A DNA stretch of 64,000 nucleotides from Parasponia andersonii (GCA_002914805.1 JXTB01000261.1:345166-409165), one strand, 5' to 3'; numbered from the stretch's first letter, positions 23,481-36,019 are shown. Translations and numbers: made by a program. The notes: generated by a model not told the origin, from the sequence alone.

Positions 23481-23762
23481 TAAAATTTTTTCGGTATCTC
23501 AACTTTGTATATAAGGATCATCATATCGACAGGTTTATGTGAATTTGTAACATGATTTTACTTTAAATTCTATTTGTAGAAGTGGCTTTAATTAAAGATG
23601 CAAATTTATCCCTGAAGTAATGTTTCAGTACTTGTTTTGATGATTAATTTGACTTCTTCCAATGACACTAGAATTCTAAAATAGATAAGAGATTTAGTGA
23701 GATAAATTACTTAAGAAAAGCTCAAAGAGGAATTACGAAAGCTCACATAATTTTATGAGACT

Positions 23763-24117
23763 AGAACAACAGAACCTCTCTCTCTTGAGAAAACACTTCT
23801 TCTAAACAATATAGGGAAAAACAAATTAGATACTAAGAGGAATTCCTAGGCTTGAATTTTCTCTTAGAAAGGAAGAAAATTTAGAATAGGATACAAAACA
23901 AGTGATGAAGCCCTCCGTATTTATAGAATTTGAATGGTAGTATGAACATCACCTTTTATGATTACTATTACGGCTATTCTTTTTACTATTGCTATTACGG
24001 CTGCCTTTTTTACTATTATTATTGCAGTTGCCCTTTTCACTATTTCTATTGTAGCTGATCTTTTTATTGTTCCTATTACGCCTAGTTGATGAGTTACAAT
24101 TATTAATTTATTCAATA
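23763..24117 (-). repeat. 3' LTR of the copia element, truncated
   Basis: Homologous to 28400-28756, with the shared blocks AAAGGTGATGTTCATAC, TTCTATAAATA (TATA-like) and TTCTGTTGTTCT. Homology stops near 23763. The LTR start is TATTGAA where TG is expected, so the terminal dinucleotide is mutated. Confidence 0.75.
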
Positions 24118-24179
24118 TTCTCCCACTTGAAGACTTGATTTTAATCATGTCTTCACACTTGAGAAAGCTCTCTTTTTTT

Positions 24180-27100
24180 CGCTTGTCAATTCTTCATGCT
24201 GCTTACGTATTTGCTAGGCTATATAAGGATGTACATTATTGAAACTTATCAGTATTGATTAGTTTGATTAAAGTATCTACTAGGTTATCCTTGGTATATA
24301 TCTTCAACATGTCTAGACTTCTATTTTCTACTACTTCTCGAACAAAATGATATCGAACACCTATATGCTTTGTCTTGGAATGAAAGGCTAGATTCTTTAC
24401 AATGTGTAAGACACTCTAACTATCACAAAATAGAGGAATATTTTCTTATTTGTACTCGAGCTCCTCTGATAACCTTTGAACCTAAATAGCCTCTTTGCAA
24501 GTTTGTGTAGTTGCTGTATATTCTGCTTTTGTTGAAAATAAAGCCATAATAGTTTGCAGTTTCGAAACCCAGATTACAGCTCATTCTGTAATAGTAAATA
24601 TATAGACTGTAATAGATTTTTGTTTGTCACGATCACCCGTAAAATCTGAATCAATATATCCTCTGTAACATAATACATCATCTAAGATTTCTTTGATATC
24701 CCTCAGAATCCTCTTCACAACATTCCAATACTTTGTACCAGGATTCATCATATACCGACTAACTGCTTCTACTACTTGTGCAATATCTAGTCTTGTACAT
24801 ATCATAGTAAACATTAGGATTCTCACTGCTGATGCATACGGTACTATAGACATCTCCATCTTCTCTATTTCATTGTTAAGACACATCCCGAAAGATAACT
24901 TGAAATTAATAGGAAGTGAAGTAAAGATTGGCTTACAATTTTGCATATTGAAGCGACACAAGATTTTCTTCAAATAATTCTTCTGAGAAAGCCAAATCTT
25001 CCTGTTATTTCTATCTCGGTGAATTTACATCTCTACAATCTTGTTTACTAGTCCCAACTCCTTCATATCAAGTTCCTTAGCCAACTGTGCCTTTAATTCT
25101 TGGACTTTACTTTTGTTGGGGGTCACTACCAACATATCGTGCACATATAACAATAAGATAATGAAATCACTACCTTCATCAAACCTTCTAAAGTATTTGT
25201 AGTGGTCTGAATTGAGTCTGTTATATCCAAGGTTTATGATGAAGGATTCAAATCTCTTGTACCAATACTTGGTGTCTATTTGAGACTGTATAGAGATTTG
25301 TTTAACCTGCAAACTAAGTTCTCCTTACATATTTTAATAAAATATTCTGGTTAGTGCATATAAATTTCTTCTTCAAATTTTCCATGAAGAAAAACAGTTT
25401 TCACATCTACCTGTTTTAGATGTAGGTCAAACGTAGCATACATCGCTAGAACTACTTTAACTATTGTCAGTTGAACTACAGGTGAAAATATCTCGTTGAA
25501 ATCAATATCTTCTTTCTGAACATATCTCGTACGATACCACTCCACTTGATCATTACTATCACGCTTGATCTTGTAGACCTATTTGTCGCCAGTAGCCTTC
25601 TTTCCTTGTGGTAGCAAAATAAGATCTCATGTCTTGTTCTTGTGAAGGGCTCTAATCTCTTCTTGCATTACTGTCATTCATAGGGATACATCTGAGCTTT
25701 TCGTAACCTCATAGAAAGTTAATAGCTCTCCATCCTCTGTTAGAAGACAATATGCAATGTTGCGCTCAGTAATATAATCCGAGTCCCATGTCGGTGGTCT
25801 TCTCTCACAAGTTGACCGATGAATTTTAGAAACATCTTCCTTGACTAGTTCTTCTACTTCATGCTTTGATGTTGTTTCAGAAGAATATAAATCTTCAGCA
25901 TTCTTTTCTACTTGAAATGTAGTAGTTTCTGATATGCTATCATCTCTTTTCTCTTGTAGTTTATTATCTGCAAATATCATATCTCTGTTGATGACAATCT
26001 TATGGACAATGAGATCCTATAAGCGATACCCCTTGACTCTATAAGCATATCCCAAAAATACATACTTTCTAGACTTTAAATCTAGTTTTGTAATTTCTTG
26101 AGTATTGTACATCACGTACACAAGACTTCCAAATATATGTAAGTGAGAATAATCAGCTAGCTTATTAGTCCACATCTCTATCGGTGTTTTTAGATCAATT
26201 GTTGTTGATGGAGATTGATTGATTACATAACAGGCAATTTTGATTGCTTCTGCCCAGAATGTCTTGGGTAGACCTACAGCTCTTAATATTACTTTTTTCT
26301 TTTCCAACAAGGTTCTGATAATCCGCTCTGCCACTCCATTTTATTGAGGAGTATATACCGCTGTGAACTACCTTTTGATACATTCTTGTTGACAAAAATT
26401 ATCAAATTCATCGCTTTTATACTCTCCTCTATTATCCGTCCTCAAACACTTGATCTTTTCTCCAGATTCAAGCTCTATCCATGCTTTGAATATTTTAAAA
26501 ATTGAAAACACATTCGCCTTCTTCTTGATAGGGTATACCCAACATCTCTTGAAGTAATCATCAATAAAAGATACAAAGTATCTAGCTTCTCCTAGGGATA
26601 TCACCGGTGCTTGCCAAACATCAGAATGAACCAAGTCTAGAACTTTTTTACTTCTAGAACTGGATATACTAAACTTTAATCTATGCTGCTTACTTGTGAC
26701 ACAATGCTCATAAAAGGGTAAAAATATCTTCGTGAGACCAGGAAACATCCTCTATTTAGAGAGAATCTTCAAGCCTTATTCCAATATATAGCCAAGCTTA
26801 CGATACCACATTATTGTTGATTCTTCTCTGGAATTTGTTAAAGTAACTGATGTCTCCGCTTTCATCAGTGTATCTTCTTTAAGTATGTATAGATTTACTG
26901 TGATCTTCTCTGCCTTTACTACTATAAGCGCACCCTTTATAATCTTCATGCTCTCCTTCTCAACACGAGGGTTGCAACCAAAATTATCTAATTATCCCAA
27001 AGACAACAGATTCTTCTTTAGACTATTCATATGTCGCACTTCTTGAATGGTACGAATAATGTCATCATACATCTTCATCTTTATGGTACCAATCCCAACG

Positions 27101-28089
27101 ATCTCTAAGACATGATCGTTACCTATGAACACAAATCCTCTAAAGACAAGTTCATATATGTGAAACCACTCTCTATGAGAAGTCATGTGCTATGTTACTC
27201 CCCAATATACTAACCAAACATCAGCGAGCTACTTTTTGTCCTTAGAAATTGTTGCTGCTTTACTATATAGGATTTCTCCATCCTCTGAACTACTTGCTAT
27301 GTTTCCCTGAGCATTTGATGACCTAGGGTCTTTCTCTTTAGAATCTCTATTCTTCTTGAGTTGTCAACACTCCCTTTTGATGTGCCCTCTCGTGCCACAA
27401 TGATAACACTTGACATTCTTCTTACTACTTGACTTTGATATACCATGACTCTAACTCCCATTAAGGCCAAATTCCGTTGATCTCCCTCTCATTGTCAAAG
27501 CCTCTATTTGTTGTGAAGTTGCCAATTTGTCTTTCTTGTTCTTACATGGATTTTTTTTTTCGAAAACAACAGCTATAAGATCGTTGAAAACTAAAATTAT
27601 AGCATTACTGGTGACATTAATGATAAGCTGATCATACGAATCAAGTAGATTTTGAAGTAGGATTTGTATATATTCATTATTCTCTATTTTATGCTCTATT
27701 ACTGTGAGTTGCAAAAGTAGAGCGTTGATGGTATTGATGTAGTCGGTCACCGTTGTTGATTCTGCTATCCGAAGGATATAAAACCTTCTCTTCAGGAAAA
27801 TTTTGTTGTGTAATGACTTAGTCTGATACAGCTTTGTCAGTGTATCCCATATCTCATTGGCTAACTTCTTCTCTTCAATGCTCGACAAGACTCCATATGC
27901 TAGCATCAGATGTAAGTTAGTAACAACATTGCCATCCATCTCGTCCCACATTTTATCATCAATAATCTCAGTAGGACTTTCCCAAATTACTACTAGGCAA
28001 TTATTTTTTTCTCAAGATTATCTTTATCTTCATTTTCCATAGAGAGAAATTGCTCTTATTGAACTTCTCAATATTGAATTTCGCCGTCA
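24180..28089 (-). pseudogene. Copia gag-pol relic
   Basis: Gag (UBN2-type, start ATG 28089-28087) runs through 27451. A zinc knuckle lies near 27420-27370, and a protease-like HMTSHREWFHIYE near 27190. Integrase shows VHSDVW, FIDDYF and RTDNRGEY (about 26650-26420), then the segment AERIIRTLLEKKKVILRAVG. RT spans about 25545-25030 and RNase H ends with STKAEYTA (about 24555-24530). The RT catalytic YVDD reads YVHD (His codon at 25139-25141). Many stops and frame changes make it non-functional. Confidence 0.85.
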
Positions 28090-28175
28090 TTTTTATTCGC
28101 CACGATTTATTCAGTTACCATTATTTCACTGTATATGAACAGTACTGTATATGTGAATAATACTCCATCTAATGA

Positions 28176-28187
28176 CTCTGATACCAC
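28176..28187 (-). other. Primer binding site of the copia element (tRNA-Met)
   Basis: On the minus strand GTGGTATCAGAG follows the LTR end CCTAACA. Confidence 0.8.
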
Positions 28188-28756
28188 TGTTAGGAAATCT
28201 GCTTTAAAAAAACGATAATACACAACTAAAATATGAGTTAAGAAAATTTGGGTAAAATAAAAAAAATAAGGTACACATAAGATTTAACATGATTCACCCA
28301 ATTTAGGCTATATCCATGGCTGTGAAGAATTTCACTATGAAAAAGAGATTACAATTCACTTTTCTCTAACTACAAAGAGAGAACAACAGAAGCTCTCTAT
28401 TTTGAAATAGGAAAAAAAATACTTTCTTTAAACAATTTAGAAGAAAACAAGTGGGATACTAAAAAGAATTTTTAATCTTGAATTCTCTCTTAGAAAGGAA
28501 GATGATTTAGAATTGAATGCAAAACAAATGATGAAGTCCTCTATATTTATAGAATTTAAATGATGGTATGAACATCACCTTTTACTGTTGCTAGAATGAC
28601 TGATTTTTTTCCTATTGCTATTGTGGCTGCCTTTTTTACTATTACTATTGCGGCTGCCCTTTTTATTGTTTCTATTGTGACTGACCTTTTTAAGAGTTAG
28701 TTGGTGTTCTTATTACAGAGTTAGCTGATGAGTTATAATAGTTGATTTTTTCAGCA
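28188..28756 (-). repeat. 5' LTR of the copia element
   Basis: 569 bp, minus-strand start TGCTGAA and end CCTAACA. It has a TATA-like TTCTATAAATATAG at about 28538-28552. About 28575-28705 is an imperfect tandem array of a unit near 30 bp (CTATTG.GGCTGCCTTTTTTA), shared with the 3' LTR at about 23955-24085. Confidence 0.8.
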
Positions 28757-29404
28757 AAAATAAATAGAAATCTGAGATTAATAAAAAATTAGTTCAATCT
28801 TCCCCCGAAAACCCAGTCTTGCTTTCTTCATTCTCCTTCTTGAATAGTATTGGCTCCGGAAAAATAGAAAGTTCCCGTACAAGTGGAGTGTCACGAGCCA
28901 GGATCTATTATTTTCTTCCAACGCCACTCGGTACGTTGCCTTCGAACTGATCAAATATTGGCAGCCGCATTGCAATGTTTACCGACAATGGAGAGGACCT
29001 TGGGGAAGAGTTAGTAATAGCTTGCTACCCATTTTTGTAGTAGCATTTTCAATTTGTATCCCTCTTTTTATATATACCGAGTATATGTATGCTAAATTCT
29101 TGGATATTGCTGAATTTGAGTTGAGGTTATTCGCTTACATTTTTTTTTTTTTCCTTTTTTCTTTCTAATTTACTTGTCTGGAAAGGAATTGTTCTTCAAA
29201 TAGTTGAAGAACCTAGAGTGAAATAATGAGTCTTCTTTTATAAATAGTACATTTAATAAAATGATTTCTTTTCTAAAAAAATTAGCTTCTTCTTTATCTA
29301 CATTCTGTAGGCATCTGAATATAATTAAATTAAATTAACATGTTTGGGCATGTACTATAGTTGAACACTTTCTGCAAAATTGTCTCATATACACTTTCTG
29401 TTCA
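28757..29404. other. Intergenic, no gene supported
   Basis: Lies between the copia element and the Mpv17-like exon, partly in the position expected for the remaining exons of that gene, but none is recognisable. A 65-codon minus-strand ORF at 28778-28975 has no recognisable domain. Confidence 0.5.
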
Positions 29405-29411
29405 TCCATAC

Positions 29412-29669
29412 CTTGTGACACTTAATTTGGGGAGAATGAGCCGACGTTTGAGCATCCAGGTACCAGCCGGTGATTCCGACTTCTTTCGCTGCGGTGGCCG
29501 ACGACGAAGTAGACAATGAAGAAGAGAAAGACGAGGAAGACAGAGGCGAAGAGAGGTCAAACTCCTTGGCTTTCCTCAAGAACTTAGGAAAGTCGCTTTG
29601 ATTGAAAGCTCTGAACTGCTGCGATTGGATCCGTACGAAACTCGTTGGAGCTTTGATTGCCTCGACCAC
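29412..29669 (-). pseudogene. Orphan, frameshifted first exon of an Mpv17/PMP22-family gene
   Basis: From ATG 29669 the frame gives a Ser-rich leader (MVEAIKAPTSFVRIQ..., then a run of about 25 mostly Ser residues, organelle-targeting-like) reaching EVGITGWYL. In the family the next residues are GMLK-R-P-L-KSVT. Exactly such residues (GMLKRRLILPKLSVTR) follow in another frame, so a small deletion near 29457-29459 shifts the frame. The exon ends at a good donor (CACAAG|GTATGG, 29412/29411). Later exons were not found. Mpv17/PMP22 proteins are small organellar membrane channels. The family assignment rests on this one exon. Confidence 0.5.
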
Positions 29670-29879
29670 TTAATGGAAGTAATTTTCTATTAATCTCATA
29701 TTTCCGTTTGTTTTAACAGTGGAACTAACGGTTTAGAGGTTCACCGGCAAATTTTGAAACTTTTCATGGTTGGAAGGGCAATTTGAGACAATCTATATAA
29801 TTCGGGGGAAGAAGATAAAAAAAAAAAAAAAAAAAACATATTTCTAAGTAAAAACAAAAAAGTTATTGGATTGAGAACT

Positions 29880-30340
29880 GTTTTATTTCAATAGAATTAA
29901 CAAAAACATCAGGCAGGCCCTTTCACAACATTTTATTCACATTACCGTTGCCTTGTGTCATAGCAATTGAAGTATTGAGCAAAGCAGTGGCAGATCTAGA
30001 AATTAACTTCAGCATGGGCATAAACATAAATAAAAATCAATTTTTTTTCGCTACCAAAACAAATTATTACTATATAAAAATTTACGCACTAGTGGAACAC
30101 AAAAAATTATACAAAATTTGTAAACATATCACCAGCATAATATACACGCTTAGAGTTCATAAGTTCATAATCAAATATATAAAATACAAAATGTAAAACA
30201 CGAACACAATTCTACCAATAGAAGATAAAAATTAACCGTTCTGTATTTGACTTTGAACATCGTAGAGTTCTCAACTCTATTAATTATGCTCTGGAACAGG
30301 TCAATAAATATCTGTTCATTAGAAGATCATGGATATTTAA
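29880..30340 (-). pseudogene. ARV1 last-exon and 3' UTR fragment (copy A continuation)
   Basis: Minus-strand sequence matches the intact ARV1 gene end at 47310-47590: GATATTTATTGACCTGTTCCAG, GTTGAGAACTCTACGATGTT, CAATTGCTATGACAC and ATTTCAAT. An insert of about 240 bases (about 29983-30218) beginning near GTGGCAGATCTAGAAATT is absent from the intact gene and is probably a small transposable element. The exon is shortened and not translatable. Confidence 0.65.
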
Positions 30341-31297
30341 GTTGTGATTCACGAACTTAAAATTACTTTTAAACTTATACTTTTAGGTAAGATCCCATAA
30401 TAACCAAGCTATCAAGAAAAAAAAAACTACTTAAAGTGTTAATTATTTAAATATTTAAGCAATTATTATTTTATATATTCGTTAGGCCTTAAAAGAATTT
30501 ACATATTCTTCCTTTCTATTTTTTTCCCACACTGACTTCCAAGTAGCACACAAAACAATTCCTTACCCGTAACACAATATATCAAAATATAGCAAATTCT
30601 TAACCTAAATCTCATTACAGATGCACAAAATTAATATAACTATATTGTGACAATAAAAAAGGGAGTTTTTTATTGTATAAATCAAATTGGTATTTGTATT
30701 CATTCAAATTTTAGTAATAATATTTATTCTCTAAACATAGCTCTTTAGAATTAAATTATCGAGAAATAACTGAATCATGTAAAATTATCTTATGTTACTT
30801 TTACAATTTCTACACTACCAACTTACGTAATTAATTAAAAAATTAATTATATTCACTAATACCTTATTAACGAACCTAACACAGATAAAAACCAAATTGA
30901 CTCGATTGAGACTTTTCAATTATCAAAAGGGTCCTCTGTCTTTTACCGTTGCGAAAAATTAACTGCAGAAACTAGATCCTTTTTTTGACACTGACAAGGG
31001 TGATTATTTTGTTAACTAACGGGAATATGTAGAAAGCAATTCATCAAATTTATAGAAATATTCAGTTCTTTTATGTCACCTTTCATTTCTTAGTGTTGCT
31101 CTCATAAAATAAAATAAAATCCAAAAACAAAGAACGGAAATCTTAAAATAACAATTATGGCATAGAAGACATATATTTAAAATTCAGTTTTTTAAAAAAA
31201 TGTAGGACTAGAAAGGTAAAATTAAAACAGTGACCACTTTGATAAGGAAGAGGTCCTAAAAGAAACATTAGTCAAATAACATAAAGATGTATCTATC
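30341..31297. other. Intergenic, AT-rich, no gene seen
   Basis: No ORF, repeat unit or RNA gene is recognisable in this stretch. It ends at the target site CTATT of the Tat-type element. Confidence 0.6.
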
Positions 31298-31302
31298 CTA
31301 TT

Positions 31303-32043
31303 TGTTGACGGAGGTTTTGTCAACAATAAATTTGGAAAAATTACGAAATGTGATTTGTGTGTGAAAATGGTTAATTAATCAAAGCAAATAAAGAGACGAT
31401 AATTTTATAGTGGTTCAGCTCCAAAAAAGATGAGCTTACGTCTACTGTTTTTTACTATTTTCTGGAGAATTATAAGAGCTCAAAATTACAATGTGTTGTC
31501 TGGAAGGAAAAAGCAAGAATCTAAAAAGTTCCCAAAAGATCTAAAAGATAAAAGATCAAAGATATCCCCAAAAAGATCAAAAGGATAGCTCAATATTTCT
31601 CAATTGTGAGAATGAGTAACTATATAATCGGAAAATACAATTCGAGTAACAATATAACTCGGTAATAACTTAAATGAGATGACTGGTCGATCTTTAAAGA
31701 GAAACTTTTGTTTCCCTTTCTTTGTAAATTACCCGTTTTGGCGAAGCTTAGTCTAGTTTTCTTTTCATTCTGGTTGCACTTAACTCGTTCGAAGGAGGTC
31801 GCACTAACTTATGCAGTGAAGGTCGCACTTAACTCTTTCGGAAGAGGTCGCACTTAACTCTTTCGGAGGAGGTCGCATTTTACTCTTTCAGAGGAGGTCG
31901 CAGTAACTTATGCGGCAGCGGTCACACCAAACTCTTTCGGAGGAGGTCACACTTAATCTTACTCATGCGACCTAATATGTTCACTTGGTCAACTTTTCCC
32001 TTTTTTGTATTGACGAACTTATAGGATTTTAGACCGCACAACA
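31303..32043 (-). repeat. 3' LTR of the Tat-type element
   Basis: 741 bp. Contains seven full and one partial 24-25-bp tandem units (TCGCACTTAACTCTTTCGGA type) at 31773-31958. It lacks a block of about 48 bases at 31580 that in the 5' LTR contains the TATA box. Confidence 0.92.
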
Positions 32044-33069
32044 ATTGCCTCCCAGCTCCTTTAGTTCTTTAGGACAAAATGGAGTTTCCTTCTACTATAA
32101 CTGCGAGCTTAAAAAATGCGATGTCATGACCTAGACTTGAGACCTTTGAAGAGTCGAAGAGTCATCAGATCTCAAATCTCACATTTTCAAGATCATGCGC
32201 ACCTTTTTCTGATAGATGAAACCACGTGTCACCTTTTCTAAGAAGAATAACAAAACTCGAGGAGACTTTTTCCTTCTTTTACTTTTTTAAATAGACACAA
32301 TTATAGCGATGATGCCAGCTGTTATCTTAAATCGAATCGTTTCAAATTTTGAAAAGATACCGATTTAATTTCAGAAAAATCAAATCACGCGTAAACTTCA
32401 ACCTTTGGATCTGAAAATTAAATACCTTGATCTAGGCTGTGATTTGATAATGCTCGAGACATATATATCGAATACTAATCTGTCTCCTCTTCAAAAATCC
32501 TATCATCTGCTATTTCTCTCGAAACCCGAAGCATTCACAAAGCAATCCTTTCGGCGCCGTCTTGTTCTTCAGCTCGCACAACTTTCAGCCTCTTCTTTGA
32601 CGAAGCTATCACCGTAATCCTTCATAATACATCTTGATCCCTCTGTCTTCAAAGAAATATTAGTATATATCCTCTCTCTCTTATTGTTCTCTATTCAGAA
32701 AACTCATTTACAAATTTCATTTCTAGAAATTGAATCTGATTGTAGAGTCTAAATGTCCTAAATGAAAACCCGTCCCACTCGGATGGACTGGAATGAGAAT
32801 TTTTCAGATCCCTTTCATTGGTTTATAGAATACTTTCTTTTAGATGACTGACAGAGACGAGCTCGTGAAAGAGTTTTTTTTTTAAGGGCCGAAAACCTTT
32901 TTTTTTTAATGAAATGCTCAAACAATTTTTATGAATCTGTAGATCGATTAGAAAAAATTTGATGAGCAGTTTGTTGATACAATCCTAGGATGAGACCCCA
33001 AAACTGCTCGTATATAGCTAAAGTCCCTGATATTCGCATAGGACTAAATCCATCCATATTTATTTTCAG

Positions 33070-35221
33070 ATGTCTAGTAGTGAGGATTTTAGGGAAGGGA
33101 ATGTATTCTCAGGAGAATCTTCCAATACCAGCGTTAGCTCCATAAACCTCGAAGATTATCTTAAGCCAAAATCCGAAGTTGAGATAATTAGGATCAGGCA
33201 AAGTAGTCCTCGCGTAGGTGACCTTCCTCAAGACCAATGGCCCCAGTATATCAGAGATGCCCCTGCGTTCGCAACGGGTTATCAATATGTAGAGGGAGAC
33301 TGGTCATGTACCAATATAAGGACGAGCTGTACCACGAACAGGCTCAGAAAGATCGCGTGCAACTACAAGATTGCCATCCCTCTTCGCCTTCCCATGGAGT
33401 TCAATCGTCCACATACACCACCTTGCAAAATTGCCTCATTCTCTGAAGCAGTTCTCAAATGCGGTGTCCATCTCCCACTTCATTCTTACATAAAATCCAT
33501 CGTCGATTATTATGGAGTCGTTCCTTTTCAACTAACTCCAAACACTTATAGATATATGGTAGGTCTGTACATACTATACCATAAACTAGGCTTAGAAACC
33601 CCCACTCCTGAAGAGTTCGCTTGGTTTTACTAAGTGAAATCAAATCCATTAGACTTCGGCTTCTTTTATGCGAGCAAGTGGTCAAACCAAGTAATAAAAA
33701 CTATCTATGGGGTTCGCAATAACATGAAAAAATGGAAAAATCCATTTTTCCACTTTGACTATGCGGATAACGGCTTCTTTCAGAATCCTGATAGGTAACT
33801 TTCAGTTTATCACTTTTTCTGCATAAACATATTATTCTGACCGCATTCGTATATCATCGCAGATAATAGGGAATAGCCTGGACTTTCCAGAGAACAGCTC
33901 GCAAGTGTGTACGGAATAAACGACCTTCTGATTGAAGAATTCGATTGGAAGAAGCTTGGGATTTCCAAGAACTTAGTCGCTTGCGGTCTACTTCCAAGGG
34001 GAGCCGCCTTCCCAGATTCCACCGTCCGTTCGACCAGACCCTCGAGCTCAAAGAAGAAGAAGTCGAGGAAGCAGACGGAAAAGAGTGCCCCGTCTTCCAA
34101 ACCTAGGAAGCGTAAAGCACCTGCCACTCCTACAACCTCGAAACCATCATCTCCAAAAACTGTATCACCACCAGCTTCTCCACAGTAAGAAGTTAATTAA
34201 TTAATTATTTATTTATTTTTCTTATCATTGTATTATGTCACCTCGCATGCTGACTCACATTTGTATAGAAATAGTTATTGGTAGCAGACTACGAGCACCA
34301 CCTTCTATTCTGGGGTCAATGGCAAAGTCCAAGACGCCAGAGAGCACACCTCCATCGATGTTAAAAGGGAAAGAGAAGGTCGACACTTCCAAGAAACAAA
34401 AAGTCGCCTTCGAGGATATCCTGACAAGCTCGCCTCCTCCTCAGCCTCAAACTGCGAGCCATCCCGATCCATCCAAGGAGACTGCCACTTTTTCGGAACC
34501 GAACTAGGTTGATAAAGACGAGAAGCTTTTTGCACTCCTTAACCAATTGCCGGAGAAGGCTGGTATAAGCGCAGCCTTCATTGATCGCTTCACTTCTGAA
34601 GATGGCTGGGAGACGATGAAGCGACGATCAGCCAAGATTGCCTTTGGTTCTACGATGAGGATGTTGGTGAATGTAAGCATCTTCTACTTTCTCTCTTCAA
34701 CACACCTTTCTGGTATTGATGTGCTATATTTTCAGACTGCTGCAGTTGTTGTCCTGATGCATGACCTAGTCCTTGAGTGTTTGGAAAAAGCCAAAAAATT
34801 CGAAGAAATAACTCAAGCATTTGAGGACTCGGAGAAGGCTCGTGAGGAAGAGAAAAAATCCTTCGAACTGGAGAATCGGCAACTACACGAGGATCTGGCC
34901 AAGGAAAAGCTCGAAAAGGAGAAGGTCGAGGAGAAAATTAAAGAGCTTCAAAAGACTATCTCTGAGCATCCGGATCGTATGAAGGAGACGACAACAGAGG
35001 CGGCTCACAAGGCTGTTTAAGAGTTCAAGGCTACTAAAGTCAAGGAGCTCGAAGACAAAGCCAGTGACATCGCCTCGTCAATCATTATATATAACATCTT
35101 TTGCGAGCATCCGGACTTCGACTTTTCCATCCTTGGCGAAGACGTGGTCGAGCTTGTCCGGAGTTGGAGGGAAGCGGAAGCTACCAAAACTAGAGATGGT
35201 GGAGCAAGCACATCTGCATAA
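33070..35221 (+). pseudogene. Opposite-strand gene of the Tat element (putative gypsy-type transposon protein)
   Basis: Lies between pol and the 3' LTR, on the strand opposite to gag-pol. The first exon (33070-33794, donor GATAG|GTAACT) encodes FSEAVLKCGVHLPLHSYIKS and QLTPNTYRYMVGLYILYHKL, matching the plant 'putative gypsy type transposon' domain (Transposase_28 family). Further exons about 33863-34188 (Lys/Ser/Pro-rich), about 34270-34672 and 34736-35221 follow; the last encodes a long charged coiled coil. Defects are TAA at 33631, a probable 2-base insertion near 33907, TAG at 34504 and TAA at 35018. The role of these proteins is unknown. Antisense genes in this position are known from other Tat elements such as maize Grande. 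Confidence 0.75.
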
Positions 35222-35884
35222 AAATAATGTTCTTATTATTTTTTTTAACTTCAGAATAATACAGGCTTGGTCCCCTTCTTATTTATATTTCTTTTGCTTG
35301 CATATAGGTGCGAGCTTTTATCAATGAATGAATGCTTTCTTTATTAGACATTTATTCCTACAAAACAATCAAAACACTAAGTTGTAATAAAGAAGATAAT
35401 TAATTTAACTAAGTAGTCAATCACTAGGTGACTGATCGGTATGCTATTACAATTAGAATCTAACACACTTAAAATGGTTATGTTGGGATAGGTTAGGTCG
35501 CTTAAGAAAATAGCAAGTATGAGTGATGCAAACTCAATACTGTTTTTCAAAAGTTCCATATTGAAATGTGAATATAACAATATATCATATCGAACAATGA
35601 ACATTTTGCTTAGTTACTTCGTTCTTCGAGGAGGAAAATTATGTAATACGACATGCTAAGGTATGAAGTGAGGAGAAAATCCTAAGATTTTAAGAAATTT
35701 TAGATATTTCAACGATCTAAAATTCCGACCCCTCTAAATGGACGTTTTGCATAGTCCCTTAAGAAGCAAATATGAGATAATATTCTGATCCCACTACCCC
35801 CTGAGTCTTATGATGTTTGAAGACTGCCATAAAACTATAAAAAGTGGACCAAATCGAATGATCGATGAGGAGACACCCTTATTG

Positions 35885-35975
35885 ATGATGACGAATGACG
35901 ATCAACGAATGACGATCAATAAATAATGAACAACGAACGATGAATAACGAATAACGAATAACGAATAACGAATAA
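35885..35975. repeat. Short tandem repeat between pol and the antisense gene
   Basis: CGAATGACGATCAA occurs twice, then about five copies of the 7-mer GAATAAC. Minus-strand translation of this stretch gives the spurious repeated pattern VIRYSLF. Confidence 0.9.
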
Positions 35976-36019
35976 GTAGATATCTTTATTAATGAATGAC
36001 GAATACATGAAGGTATACA

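Larger units (their letters stand above)
23763..28756 (-). mobile_element. Degenerate Ty1/copia LTR retrotransposon
   Basis: On the minus strand a 5' LTR (28188-28756), PBS, gag-pol relic (28089 to about 24180), PPT (AAGTGGGAGAAT, about 24118-24131) and a truncated 3' LTR (23763-24117) follow in order. Domain order gag, protease, integrase, RT, RNase H is that of Ty1/copia. The LTRs are strongly diverged and the 3' LTR lacks its distal third, so the copy is old. Confidence 0.88.

Noticed and set aside
28778-28975. Minus-strand ORF of 65 codons as further exon of the Mpv17-like gene
   Set aside because: None of the family's motifs appear in any frame there, and splice sites do not connect it to the 29412-29669 exon.
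31773-31958. Regularly spaced short repeats that could suggest a CRISPR array
   Set aside because: The units are directly adjacent without unique spacers, lie inside an LTR, recur in the partner LTR, and the sequence is clearly a plant nuclear genome.
32405-32617. Plus-strand ORF upstream of the Tat antisense gene as its first exon
   Set aside because: No donor joins it convincingly to 33070, where a good start codon and the conserved domain follow; it is more likely the untranslated leader.
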